This document shows, piece after piece, positions 34,030 to 47,600 of a stretch of 64,000 bases of DNA. The first letter of the stretch is position 1, and every line of letters begins with the position of its first letter. Where the stretch lies: the NCBI GenBank assembly GCA_000727475.1, contig KL647289.1, forward strand, positions 2,560,798 through 2,624,797. Direction: 5' to 3'. The stretch is from Sarcocystis neurona. Lineage: Eukaryota > Apicomplexa > Conoidasida > Eucoccidiorida > Sarcocystidae. Position numbers and translations under genes: made by a program. The notes below the pieces were generated by a model. That model was not told where the DNA came from and made no database searches. It saw only the letters and a list, made by a program, of their open reading frames with translations.

Positions 34030-35581
34030 ATCCAGTCGCTAATGTCATCATCATTACAGTTCTCCACTTCACTGCTGCAGCCGCAAGGGTAAACTCGAAA
34101 GTCATTTATGCGAAAACCATTTTGGCTCATGTCGACACTGCTGAGGCTACTGCGGCCCGCGTCCCTGCTTCTGATAATGCCCTGTTTTTGTCGCGATGCT
34201 CCTCATGCTCGTGCCGGCCACGTAGCTGTCTCCACCGCGCAAGGAACCGGAGCTGCAAACCTCGTAACATACTCGGGGGCGTAATTTGTTTTCGGAAGAC
34301 ACGGTAGTCATGCTGGTGTTGTGAAGAAGCTGTTTTAAGTTCACGGCAACTGGTGTAGCTCTAGTATTACCAGGCGAGAAAGGTACCCCAGCGAAACAGC
34401 CTGCTGTTACAGCAAGGATTTCTGCGATTATGTGAGTTCTTAGTGCCGGTATTGCTGCAGCTTCGCCACAGCGTACCTCGACTGCTGCGTCAAGCGCCAG
34501 TCTTTCAGTTCTTTCGCTGCTGCGGCTTCTGCCTTGGCTGCTCCTGTTCAGATTCCTCCTCCACCTGCCGGTGGTTCCTTTTCTATATGTGCTGTGCAGG
34601 CCGGTCCTGATTCATCTCCCGGCGCTGCAAGCTCAGCGAAGCTTCGGTTGCTTCCACTAAACTTGCACTTGTTGCATTTTCTGGTTTTGGGCGTCGCCCA
34701 GGTACTCTGAGCCTGCCGCTTCTGCCCTACTTCCGCTCCAGCCATGGTCTTGCTAGAGCTGTTGCTGTTGGTGCGTTGTCACTCCTTCGCAAGTACTATC
34801 CCGATACGCCTGCCCCCGCTTTGGCGGTCGCTGCTGCTGCTGCTCTCTGTATTGCTGTCCGTGCATCAGCTGCTCTCGGTGCTGCTCTAGTTGCACGCGT
34901 TGCTGCCCTGCTTGAAGTGTCACTGGCGTTGCGTCAGCCGCAAGCGTTGCTATTAGTCTTCCAATCAGTACTACTCGTGCGTGAGCCCCAGTTGTCGTTG
35001 TTACTCTATCTGATCAACACTCTTTTACTCTCTTTGCTTTTGTCGTAGATAAACGCCGTGTGCCCCGTCGCAGGCATACGTATGCAGGATCCGTGTGCAC
35101 GTACTAACTACCACCGTGCAGGCCTGACTCAATTATCGTCTCTTTCCCCATTCTACATTGTTTGTTCATACACGTAAAACCTGTATGCCTGACTGCTCAT
35201 CAGCAGAGACGGGTCCTTCGCCCGCTCGGCGGCGAACCACGTGATATGCACATATACATACACATACCCATGTACGCGGGAAATTACATGGTATCGCAAA
35301 GCGTGTTGTCGACTTGGCGGTGACCGCCATTTTAAAATACGTAGTCACATGCACCACAGCGTTCCCCCCACTGTTACAGCAAGCAGCATCTGCTGCTGCG
35401 GACGACGCTAAACCTCTGAGGTCCGGTTGTCTGGCTATACGCAGATACAGCCACGTATGCCCCTGCGTCCACTAGTCCTTTAGGCGTACGTTTGTTGTTA
35501 AGCGTACACGGACACGCAGAGAAAGACACGTGATTATACACACACATTTTAAAATGTGCGGATGCGTTCAGATTCCACGGT

Positions 35582-35781
35582 GCGCATTTAGATTTTACGA
35601 CACGCTGTGCATAAACGGCTGTGTCACCTTTGTTCCGTGCGATCGTGTTGTCTACAAAAGAAAGCTACGGTCCAAGATATGCTGTGCGTAGACGGTGCGG
35701 CGCGTTTAGGTCCCACGATACGCTGGGCGTAAACGGTTGTGTCATCTTCGTCCCACACGATGGTGTTTTCTGCCAAAAAAG
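35582..35781. repeat. Diverged direct repeat, about 82 bp, 118-bp spacing
   Basis: The segment 35582-35663 (gcgcatttagattttacgac start) aligns with 35700-35781 (gcgcgtttaggtcccacgat start). Both contain a variant of gtaaacggttgtgtc. A partial third copy lies between them around 35670-35690, so this is an old minisatellite-like array. Confidence 0.75.
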
Positions 35782-36560
35782 CCAGGGACAATGGCGTCCA
35801 GTTGCCGGGGATGCCGTTCGTGGACAATGCCTGATGCTGCAAACTGCCCATCTGAAGCTTGCTGCAGGCAGTACTGCGAGATTACCTGGAAACTCTGCCC
35901 ATTCCGTACTAGGTGCGCAAGGGAATCGGCAGCGTACAGTGTTGCTACCGATGTTGCCTCAACACCTTTCCACGTGGCGACTTGCTACAGCTTTTGCTAC
36001 CGCTATTCCTGCTCGTTCTGCTGGTGCCGTGTCTAATGCCCGTACTGCGCCTCTGGTATTGTTCTGTCCTCTTTGTTGATATTCTGGTGCTGCCGCGATG
36101 CTGTGGGTGCGGTCAGAACCGCTTGTGCAGCGCTCACTGCTGCAGCAAAATCTGTGCCACCTCTTGGCTTACGGCTGCTGTTGTTTCAGCAGCTGGTTCT
36201 CTTGATAATACCGGTAGTGCATTTGTTGTGTTGATCCCCTCCTGTGTTCTTGCTCTCACCTTGATCCTTGGCAGCCACCGGTCCGACGCCGCTGCTATTT
36301 CCAATCCTGCTGATGGGCTGACCTTACCGGCGCTCCACGCACGGTTCATACGCTGCTGCTGCTGCTGCTACTGCTGCTTCTTCTTCCTTGTCCGTTTGTG
36401 TCGCCCTGAGGTTCTCGCTGCTACAAAAAGACGTAGCAAAGTGACACACAATCCTCACCACTTCCGATGAGAAAGGAGCAGCGTTGATGCCTGAAGTAAA
36501 GAGCTGGTAGGGTGTTTGTCATCGTAGGCCCTTTATAAGATCTTGTTGATACCTTTAAGC

Positions 36561-39500
36561 TGGAAAGGCTACGCCAGGTTTAGTGCCCTGGGGGAGTCTG
36601 CTGCTCTGCTTTTGACTTTCACGCCACTGGCGGCTCGACTCGTGCTGTCGTGATTTTGTCTCTGCTGTTTCAGGCACAAGGCATCTTCTTACGTAAAAAA
36701 AATCAACATTGATCCTCCCAGTCTCCATACCAACTGCTTCGAGTTCTCTACAGCTACTTCGCCGGTGTGTTTGCCGTCTCACCGACAATGCCGGGTGCTG
36801 CGTCGAAGCTCTTGCTGTAATGCAGCTCCAGCTTGGCCGCTCCTTCTCAGATTCAACAGTTCACCTCGAGCCGCCTTGTCTGGAAGAACACGAATTCCGG
36901 TGGTAAGATGGGCACTGCCCCAATAATCACAGGTGCAGGAAGTAAGTGGCATGAGCAAACGATGCAACAGCAAATTGCTGGGGATCGTGTGTACTCTGCT
37001 TGTATTTTAACCTGACAGGACAGTCAAAAGCTGCAGCTGCACAACACCACTCCAATGTGTACAGATATCTCCTGTTGAAAGCAGTTTGCGAGATTACAGT
37101 GACGGATGCACAGAGATACACGTAATGCTGTATGAACATTACGAATGCAGTATTTTTACCAATAAGAAAGCACTCATCCTCGTTTGCGAACATAGCGCGC
37201 AACTCTATCTACTGTACCTGCTAAAAAGGAGATTTCTCTTCCTCTCTCCCCCTCGTATCACGCGACGCCGCCACCACAGAAGCCCTTCTATTTCACTTTA
37301 CCTTCCTTTTATCTTGCTACGGCCTCGTCTTCTGTCTTCTCAAATCTAATGCTGGAAGGCACAAGCTACGCGTGAACTTCTAATGCGACGATTATGACCA
37401 CGAGGAGTTTGCCGAGCAGCGCAAAGAGGAAGCTGTGCGCATCTTAAAGGTTTTTCGACACATGTGAAAGCAGCTGAGGCAGGTACGCGTGCGCGTGCAC
37501 GAGCACGTCAACATCGCTTTTGACGATGTAACAAGATGGTACCGTCGTCAGAGGTTTGCCTCGCACTTCATGACAAAGTCGCATTGGTGGGCCTTAAGAA
37601 ATGCGAAGAAATCTTATATCCCGATACTCTGCATTAGATGTGAACACTAAATTTTTCGTGAGGAGAGAGAGCACACGTTTGTGCAGAAACATTTTCAAGA
37701 CGCGGAGGTTCCTTTTGTTAAGAGGCAGGTCACTGAAGCGTGGACGACGCCCCCCATGGCGGAAGTAATATTTCGTTTACAGTAGAGAACAATACGTTCT
37801 TTGTGACCCCGTTCAAAAAGAGTGGATAAAAGCAGGGAAATGACCAAAACTTCACGCATATCCTAACGGCTGCAAGACATGCGCTTGCCAAACCTGTTTT
37901 AGGTTGGGAAAGAACTGAAAAAATTGACCCAGGCAAAGGAAAACGTTAAAGCTGGAATTTGTAGAAGGTTATATTCAGAAAGAAGACACAAGAAGGTTTG
38001 AAGAAGTGATCTCGGCATGTGTCTAAGATCTTCAAAACGCAGAAGTAGTCAGATATGGTGGGATCGACAATCGGATATGAACATGCAGTTGCCTTTGTGC
38101 AACCAGCAAAAGTCCGCAGTAACGCTTGGATAATTGAATCTTACTTGTGTGCTGCAACTCTTGAATTTCCACGAGATAAGAGGAGCTGATTCTAGTGTGA
38201 GGACTGGCAGGAATGCTCCTGAACGTGTGGCGCGCCAAGTGAGTCGAAACCAACACTTATACCACGGGGCTGTTGGTGGCTAGTGAATTGATCACAGAAT
38301 AAGCGACGTCGTTGTTCCGTGTTCAGTGCAGCGTTTGGGACATGCAGTCGCTTCGATACGGAGCCGTGTACTTACCTGCGCCCATTCACGTTTACGCATG
38401 TCTTCGCATTCCGCAAAAGGTGGATGGCTTACCCGCAGAGCAACAACATTTCTACTGATGTGACGTGCGCCAGGTCATCCCAGCAAACGCTGTGGAGTTC
38501 ACAACTGCCTCGAATGCTGGCACTTAATATCCACGACTGCGCGTGTCACGGAGGTATGTCTGAAGTACTTACTAGGGACGGTGCGCAAACCCGCTAGGTT
38601 GAAATTCGAACAGCCAGCAGGCAAGGAACCAGTCTGTAGTGTAACGATGGCTGTATCGTAAAAAGTGGCAATTCTCATGGCACTGCGCGGCTTTTTGCGA
38701 TGCGCTATCTGGTAGCCGAGTAGAATAAAGTGTTTCACTCTACGTACACAGCAAGCCATTTGCCGCTAACTGGAACATTGTCGAAGGATCATATCGGTCG
38801 TGCACCCCCAAAGGGATGTGGAGCTTACAGATGAAAAAGTGTTTTGTGGGAAAGTGGGTCACCCTCATTTTCAATACTGCCTCTTATGGAAGTGAAATAA
38901 CTTCGTCATTGTTCGCACACGTAGACAAATCTGCTTCACCTTAACAAGCAACAAAAGTACATCTCTTCGCACTGGGGCGCAAAGTCACTAGGAACCGACT
39001 TGTCGTCTACGCCTTCAGCTTCTAATCTGGTCTGACATCACCACCGTACACAGAGTCTGTTACTGACACGTGCTTCAACACAGTACCTTGACGACGGCCC
39101 AGAAAACCCAGACCGGTGGCTACCAGACCAGCATTAGTGTCACGTGTACGTATTTTCGTTCATACGCATAGTGCACCGAATGTCAAAATGTGTAAAGGTT
39201 TGCTCTGTCTGAGCACGACCGCGCAATTGTGGCTTCGCCCGGTACAAACTCATTTCTCGTCAAGCACTTATTCGCATCCGCAACGTTGAGGACAGTAAAA
39301 AGAAAAGAAAAAAAAAAGTCTGTCCGGTATACTATTGGCGACAGACGTTAGCACGATGAACGCTTTTCACGGATACCGCCTACAGGTAGGATAAGAACCC
39401 TAAGGTGGAAGCGGGTCGGCAAGTCTGGACACACTCAGTGAACGCGCTTCACAGCAGGTGAACCTGTGTAGCACACGAAGCAGGAAAAGACCAGTTGGTT

Positions 39501-41651
39501 TGCAACGCGTCGTGCAGCCTAAGTCTGTGGCACCAACAAGCTTCCTCTCTACTGAGATGCTCTGGAGAGGTACTAAGCCGTAAGAGGCGGCGTTTGAGTG
39601 TACAGTTACGAGCATGATGGTTGAGGTGTGTCCGGGAGTTGTTGATAAGAACTGCAGCTATTTTGATTGCGTGTCGTATATCTAGTGGCAACCCTGCGAA
39701 ACGGTGCTGCAGTCTTCCAGTTTATCGAATAGCTTTTGCGCTGTAAGAGGGATTCTGGAGCGTGGCGAACTGCGGCTTACCAGGCGATTAGCACCAATGC
39801 GTTCGTAAGATCTGTTTTACAGACGATCTGCGGTAGAATAGTTGAGCTAAGCTGGAAACACATCGGTGCCTGTTCACAAAGAATGACCGATTTGATGACG
39901 CACTATCGCTCGGGAAGAGTATTTCTCTTTTTGTATATGGCTTACACTCAGAAAAGAGGCACTGTCAGAAAACGTCGGTTGTCTACGTACCGTGAAACAG
40001 GGACGGCCTCGACACAACAATACGTACTACCGGATTCTGCACTACAGAGAGTGTTGTAAAGGACGAACAATAACCACCAGCGATAGGGGCCGGCGCGTAC
40101 TGCAAATCATCCTGCGCTAGTTTGACTGACAACTTCTACCCACGAGAGCTGACACACGTAGTAAACGACATCTTATATGGCGTCATTCATTTTCTCGTGT
40201 CTTACTCAGAATATCTTGACACTATACGCAAAAAAATCTCTCTCACGCGAGTTCAGTGTTCCCGAACGAATGCATCCTTCACAGTATACGCTGTACACGC
40301 CATACGCTAAGAGTATTGTTGGAACGTAGATGAGGATACAGGGGTAACGGTGTACACGGAATATGATACAAGTCGTAGGGGTGATGTTGCATTGCAAATG
40401 CCCCTGCACACAGCGACTGAACACGACGTTTTCGCGACGACAAGGAATCAGAAAGCTTCGTATCCTGGTTTACATTAGTACGTACCAGAAGGTCGTTGAT
40501 CTAGAGCTTGCATAAATTTTTACACAGATATTCGATCCCTTTGCAAGTTCGACAGCGTGCCCGCCCACGCTTTTCGTGTGTTTCCCGCGCAGAAGCTGTA
40601 CGCCTTCAGAATGTGTTTCAGCAACCGGCGATCTTAACAGTGAGGACGGGCACCTTGTTCCTGAAGTCAGAAACGATGTTATTTTATCACAAGACCGTAG
40701 TCCTCGATACAACACAGTTCTGGAGACATAAATTTCCGTCAGCACATTGTGCTGGACGCGTCAATCCCCTGCGTGCGTAAGCAAGATCTAAACGGTGAAG
40801 GAAAAGATGCTACTTTAATACTGACGCGGAAAGCTGCCTACTTGAGGACCAACAAGCCCATGTCATGCGTATGTCTCTACTCCAGGGAAACGCCTACGCA
40901 TGCACACAGACCTATGTACTCACATATGTGTGGATATACATATACATATGTATTTACGCATAAGCAGCTGCTACCCTCATTTCACCTAATTCCTCTTGTC
41001 TACGTTGTTTTCTGAGTGACGTCACAAGCAGATCACACAACACATCATTGTTAACCGGAAAAATTGTTTTGTTGAGCACTCAAAAAGGAAACACCTTATG
41101 CATTAGCATACATGTGACTGTTCGGCTTTGAAGCACTCTAACAAATACGAAGCAAACAAGGCAGTGGAGTAGGGACAGAAGTGGGATTACAACTGAGTGT
41201 CTTCCAAATAATGACGGCCTCCATAGCTACTCGCGCTTTCCTACTCAGAGCTGTACACCCGAGTACATTAACGCACACGTGGGTACACTCGTGTATATGT
41301 ATGTATCAATATGTGTCCACACGTGTGCACAGATGCATGACCGGACTCTACAATGCAGACAGTGCAGACTTCTGTCGACAAATTTCGTATACGCGTGGAC
41401 GTGGTCATTTTCCTCTCTCAGGATGATAGAGAACCTGAGTGAGCTAAAAAGAGTCTTGCCTGCTCATCAGATGATCTGAAAAATGATACTCTTTAAACCC
41501 ACATATGGAGCTTATACACGTACACACACCTATCTGTATTTGTGTGCACATATATATATATATGCGTACAACGTAAATAAGAGTATCTGTGCCAGTACTG
41601 TGCAGATACGTAAGTGCATGAGTTCGTCTGTTCGTTTCCCAGAGAAAGAAC
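36561..41651. other. Gene-poor stretch
   Basis: No supported gene was found. A plus-strand frame at 37384-37785 reads protein-like (HEEFAEQRKEEAVRILKVF, later RWYRRQRFASHFMTKSHWWA) but is cut by TGA at 37465 and further in-frame stops, so it may be a dead ORF. The remainder (38-41.6 kb) shows only short overlapping ORFs. Confidence 0.35.
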
Positions 41652-44600
41652 TCAGAAAAACATCATGGAGAGCTCGCTGAATTGATTCGTACGAGAAAAG
41701 ACTCTTACGCCGGTGGGATCGCAGTCTTTCGCAGCCCCTTGTTTCTCCCGCGCTTGGCGGAGACGCCGCTCTGTGTCCTCAACGTATCTTCGCTCCTGAG
41801 CAGCCCCATGTAAACAATTTGGTACTATGATAAAGCAAACGGCGACACTAGGGGGAGTTACTGCAGCCGCTGCAACTGCACTTCTGGATAAAACGGCGGA
41901 AAAGGGTGGCAGGCAGCACGGCAGGCGTAGCAGCTGCAGCAGCTTTACTGAAAGAGGCACGGACTGCGCAGGGAGACGCGGACGCAGTCGCTACCGAGGA
42001 AGCCACAAGGAATGTGTACGGTCGTCATTCACTAAAATCGACAATTTTTCGTACACACAAAGGTACGTACGGGCCACGACAGCAGAGGATGTACCACTAA
42101 AGAGAACGGCAGTATTCTTCTTCTAATTAAAAACATATTTACTCTGGACAAGAGCACACGGAGGGCAAGGTCGCCTCATCCGCGTGTGAGTCGAACAAGT
42201 AGGTGCAAATATATAAACGTACGCTGGAGGAAGACCCGTTCGTGTCCGAACTGCGTCCAGCCAATCTGAATGCAAGCATCACTATCTACGTATACAGGTA
42301 AGCACAAACGACCGCATACGCCTTTAAGTAACACAGTGGCGTGACACTGTTCGTGTACAAACTGTCCCACTCCACGGTTGCACTGCCACGTGCACGTATA
42401 CCGAGATAGCGCCCACAGCCTCAAATTCCGCGCGGCGCAAGCAGCTGAAGCCGCGCGTATCCCTGGCGTACGTGCAGTAGCACAGAGACTTAAGAAGTAC
42501 CGCTGCATGTTGCTACATCACACACTTCAGCAGAGATGACGTCCTCTGCGTACGAAGTGAAACAAAGCTGTATTCTCTGACATAGCGCTACTGCAACGCA
42601 TCAGCGTAAGTGGAACACACATATACAGAGAGGAGGGCACTTACCTGGTATGCAACTTTGGCAGCCTGTAAGTGGTCGCGTAGCTGCACGTACATAAGGC
42701 TCTGCGGCCCCCCTCGCAGAGCGTAGTCTTCATCAAGTTTTCGATTTAGCATCCTAATCTTCTCGTCCAGCAATTGGAGCTTCTCGGTCTCTACAAAACG
42801 GGCGAGCAGGAACGCGAGTGAAGCATATCGACACACAAAATTGGGAGAAGCTGCTAAGGTGAAGCAGTGGCTGTAGAAAAAGAGTTCAACGCTGTCCGCC
42901 AGCACGCTGCAGCTCCGAGGCACAACAAGGGTGCACACTACAACGTCCGCAGCAGTCAGGAGGAGTTACAGATGACAACGGACGCGTTCTTCTCTGCAAA
43001 AAAATGTACGCAAATGTATTTACGTGTGCGCAAATGCGCACGAGAAGCATCACGGCACGCGCTTGTCATTCTTGACACCCGTCTCTCTCCCTCTCTCCCT
43101 CTCTCTCTCTACATACATATATATACGGAGAGAGAGAGAGAAACACGCTGAGATAGAACAGGAACTTTTGTGGGTACATTTCTATATGCGCATACACATG
43201 ATAACGAATACTCCAAGGGCTGGGCGGCAAGGTCAGTGTCTTGACGTTTTCTAAAATTTTCCACGGGGACACACGCATAAGAGTGTGCAAAGAGACGCAA
43301 GTACGGAGCAGTCTACAGCTCTCCGTTGCTGTGCCGACAAAGTTTCCCTACGGGCAATACTTTCTACGCATGCTTACAACGAGCAGGCAGACCCAGCTTC
43401 CTCTGCAGATGCACGTATACACACGTGTCTGTCTTAGAAATAAGGGCTAGATTTTCGAGACGCGCGCGCTCAACGTAGGCGCCCACGCGTCTGCTGTACA
43501 AGTATGGACAAGGTGAATATACACAAATACGTCCACATGACTGCGAAAGCTTGGGCCGTACGCGTCCACAAGCAAAGAATCACTCCCGTCTACATGTGTG
43601 CGTACGTACAGAGGTCACCGACGAATTATACACACATACGCCTACATATCCGTGGAAGGCCGTAACTCACCGCTGAAGCCCGCATACGTTACGGCAGCTC
43701 GCTCTCTGTCAGAAAGCACGCTGGCCCTTTCGCGTTGGCTGTCGATCCCGCCCTCCTCGTCGTATTCCGGTGCATCTTCCGGAAGCAGTGCAAAAGACTC
43801 TTCCATTATTTCTCTACAAAGCGAGAGAGACAAAGAACAGAGCTTGCATGAGTTTGTCAAGCCGAAACTGAGAAAAGTGAGGAAACGACTCCAGACTGCG
43901 TACGCATGCACGTAAAAAGTCGGGGACTGAGTCTCTGCGGTTGCGAAAACTGACTTCATTTTATGGATGATGCATACACGTACATACACACGTAGACGGG
44001 TACGCGTACGCATGTTTGTTCAGCGCCACAGGTACTACCTACAAAAACATGAAAAAGCGAGTAGAAGTCGCCAAAGCTTCTTGGAAAGGAACCCGAACAA
44101 GTGTGCACCTTCAAAATACGAAATGCCCCATAAGTCAACATATTTGTCTGCAGGATACACTGTGCCTTCTCACGTTCGTCGGTACAAACGCGTAGTCCTT
44201 CTTCGTGCGTAGACACACACACACACACACTTTATGCATGCGGTCGCCGGCCACACGGAGGTGCGTACTTGAGCCTTCCCATGCACACGCTAATATATGC
44301 GTACAAGGATCGCATCACGTACGTACAGGCCTGCGCACATATATTTACGCAAAAATATTACACGCGCGTACACCAGAGACGCGCGTATACAAGTTGACTT
44401 GACGCAGCACACACCACCTCCTGCGTAACTACATATATGTGTGCAGACACGCAAACAACAGATGCTGCAAATTCGCGTATCCACATATATGTGTAGACAT
44501 ATGCAGACATCCACACACACACCTTCGCGCACCCCACATGTACGCGGGTGTCTTACCACGCGCGCACAGATACGTGCGACTGACACATGACAGCCGGAAA

Positions 44601-47600
44601 TCAGATATTTATATAAGCAGAGACACAGAGATACACACGCAACGCACAAGCGTTGACGTCCTGCGCACGAAAGTACGTCAGCAGACGCTTGCACCCAATC
44701 ACACAAACACACGGGGAGACATGTACACCTACACAGGCGCACGGGCCCATTTGAATACTTGCCCAGGAGGGGTAGCACAGGAGGAGGAGCAGAGGGGAGA
44801 TAGCAAAGGTAGTGCGGACTGGTACAGTCGAAAACGTAGCTGAGTCACATTATAGGAGGGCGGGTGCAGTCCCAGTGCAGCAGGAGTCGTAGAGTAATAA
44901 CACAGTAGCCGGAATAGTAAAGTAGTCGTTTAGACGTCTACAGCAGTATAGCAGGTGGAACGGTAGAGGACGTTATAGCAGGAGACGTATTAGAGCAGAC
45001 TAGCAGGAATAGTGGCGTCGTCGAGCAGCAGGAGCAGTGCAGACGTAGTCGACGTCGTACAGTAGTACAGTAGTAGTCATAGTAGTAGTGGTTGCGTACT
45101 AGAGTAGCAGTAGTAGACTACAACAGTAGCAGGCGCATTCGAGTAGTATAGCAGTAGCAGAGCAGTATGGAGGCGGTGGTCGTGTAGGACAGTAGAAAGA
45201 GAGAAAAAGCGGTGTACCGGCAGTCGCAGAGTTTTACATCAGGAAGGACGGATTAGTAAAATGTAGGTGGAGTACTGAAAGGCACAGGAGAAGACGCAGC
45301 AGAGTAGTACAGCAGGGGTAGTAGTCAGCTAGTCGGTAAAAACAGGTGCGCACAGTACTGCAACGCGAACAATCAAGAGTCGGCGGGAAACGCTGCAGGC
45401 ACTTTGATTCGCCATCTGTTGAGAGAGGGGGATACCTGAAGACATTGTCGGTGCCAGTGATTTTTTTCTTGATCGATTTCACCTGCTCGTCGTTCTGCCC
45501 TGCAGCAGGGAAGAGGCACACATCAGCAGCGGCAAGGTGGGAGCACAGAGGCGCGGTTTCTCATGAGCAGTCGACGTTGAGCCCTCCGTCACACATAATT
45601 CGTTCCCCCACACGCCGTCCACAAAGGTGCGCATTCACAGACACGCGAAAAATAGAGAGAGAAGCACTTCCGTACATACATATATATCTACAGATATAAT
45701 TGTATGCCTCCCTACGTACTGCTGCGGAAATGTAGTATACAGCCGGAGCGCCTGTGCTACATCCCTCCCCCTGTCAGCGGTCCTATACAGACTTCAACCG
45801 AGTACGTTCCAACACACAAACATACCTGCCTGGGGGACAACACGCACCTCTTCTCTCAGCTTTGTGCGTATGCCGTCTCCGTATGCATGCGTCAAACAGT
45901 ACTTGATATGCCTGTCTAGGAAGACGCAGACCCAGATCGCAGACAATCCTACTTCCCGGAAAGACTCTTGCCTACACATATGTGTTAGTAGACGTACTTG
46001 CCTGCAGCTACATGTGGAGAACTACGCAGAAGGGTACACGTTCACTGCAGTCGGTGTGTACGCATATAAACCGGAAGACACACACTTGCATACGAATCTG
46101 CGCTCTTACCGACGGGAAGCCTGCCGGAACGACGTCCTCTATCTAAGTGTTTCTTTGTTCTGTTTACTTAGTGCAACTACTACTCATGCGTATCCTTATA
46201 CATATACATGTATATATATAAGGACTGTGGTGGTGCAGCTAGAAAAGTACCCAGTTCTTTAAGAAGATCCGGAACAGATATGTTTCTGTTGGGTATTTGT
46301 CGGAATGCGTCATCCTTCGCCTTGAGCAGCTCCGCAGCCACGTAGAGCTCTTCATCAGCGAAAGCTGCTGCGCTGTCGCCTTCTCTCTCTCGGCGCCGCC
46401 GCGCTGCTGATGCAGCGGCTGTTGCGGTGGCAGCGGCCTCCTCTTGCTGCAGCATGAAATCCGCAGCGTTCTGTAGACACGGCCGCAGAGCAACGAGACA
46501 AATTGACTCCAGGTGATTCTGAACACCATCAGCGTCCACGAGAGCCGCAGTCCTGCTGCGGAGTAGGCGAATAGGCGGTAGCTCTCGCAGGAAGTCTAGA
46601 TGGACAGTCCAGTTCAGCAGCGAACGTGTGCAACGAAGCAGCAGAACCCCAGCGCGCCACCGCAGAGACATCTTCGACTCCTGCGATTGCACGACCCCTT
46701 TTGCCTTCTATTAAGATAAAGCAGCACAGAAACGGAGAGCCTGTAGCCAACAGGCGACCGCCGCCATTACGGAAGCCACAAACCCACCTTTTCCCACCGG
46801 TGCAGACCCTGCATCGCTGATATTGTCACACAAACTTCCGAACAGATTTTAACACCACACAGGAAACCAGACCCATACGACACCTCAGACGAACACACAT
46901 AAGGGCAGGAGCGATACTTCCACCGCTCGAAGGTCGTAGGTATATTATACGCACACGCGTCTGCATACGTATACGTGCATATACGTGTATACGCATGTAC
47001 AAATACACACACGTATACAAGTACGTAGACTCCACCACCCCTACCAATTCGGTGAGGTGCGTTGCATTCTGTAAGCACATCTGTGTCTACTGACACGTAT
47101 CCGGACATACGCAACAACCAACAACAGCTGCAGCCGCCTCCGCAGAATCCCTTCCTCCTGCAGCTGCTGCGGACTGTCTCTGCTGTCTTGCAGGAAAGGA
47201 CTGTTGCTGCGCTTCAGAAAGGTTCCTACACAGACCACCACGCGACGACATCCTGCTGCAAACCTTCTTCGTAGACACCTCGTGCTGCTGCTCCCTCTGC
47301 AGGAGGAAAACTTCTCTGTCCTAGAAAGCAGCAAGTGGCGCAGGGGCTGAGCGGCAGAGAAGACTGATTGAGGGAGAGGCTCTCGATTATAGAGAATAAC
47401 CTGTAATTTCTGCAGCCAGAGAAGCCGCCCCATCTTCCTTCGAGACACGCGAGCTGTTTGCAACGCCTGGGTGACTGCAAGCCAAGCAAAAACGAAAATG
47501 CGAAAATTCTACGAGAAGTCAGCGCAGGGAGCTGTCTGCGATGCCTAGGAGATTGCAAGTCACACACAAAAGAACGGGCTGCAGGTTGAACACAAACTAA

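Larger units (their letters stand above)
31260..36560 (+). other. 5-kb decayed GCT/CTG-type trinucleotide region
   Basis: The plus strand is dominated by imperfect gct/ctg/ttg triplets. Ala/Val/Thr/Ser-rich frames come and go with frame changes and stops: 31333-31440 (VGAGVADNVSTVV), 33054-33383 (109 codons with TAG at 33141 and TAA at 33303), 33574-33820 (VTFALYATTTGGGFTALAEL) and 34780-35048. The region is either a very large, broken Ala-rich gene or expanded and eroded (GCT)n. A competing minus-strand ORF covers 32398-34029. Two diverged tandem repeats lie inside. No conserved domain was seen on either strand. Confidence 0.5.
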
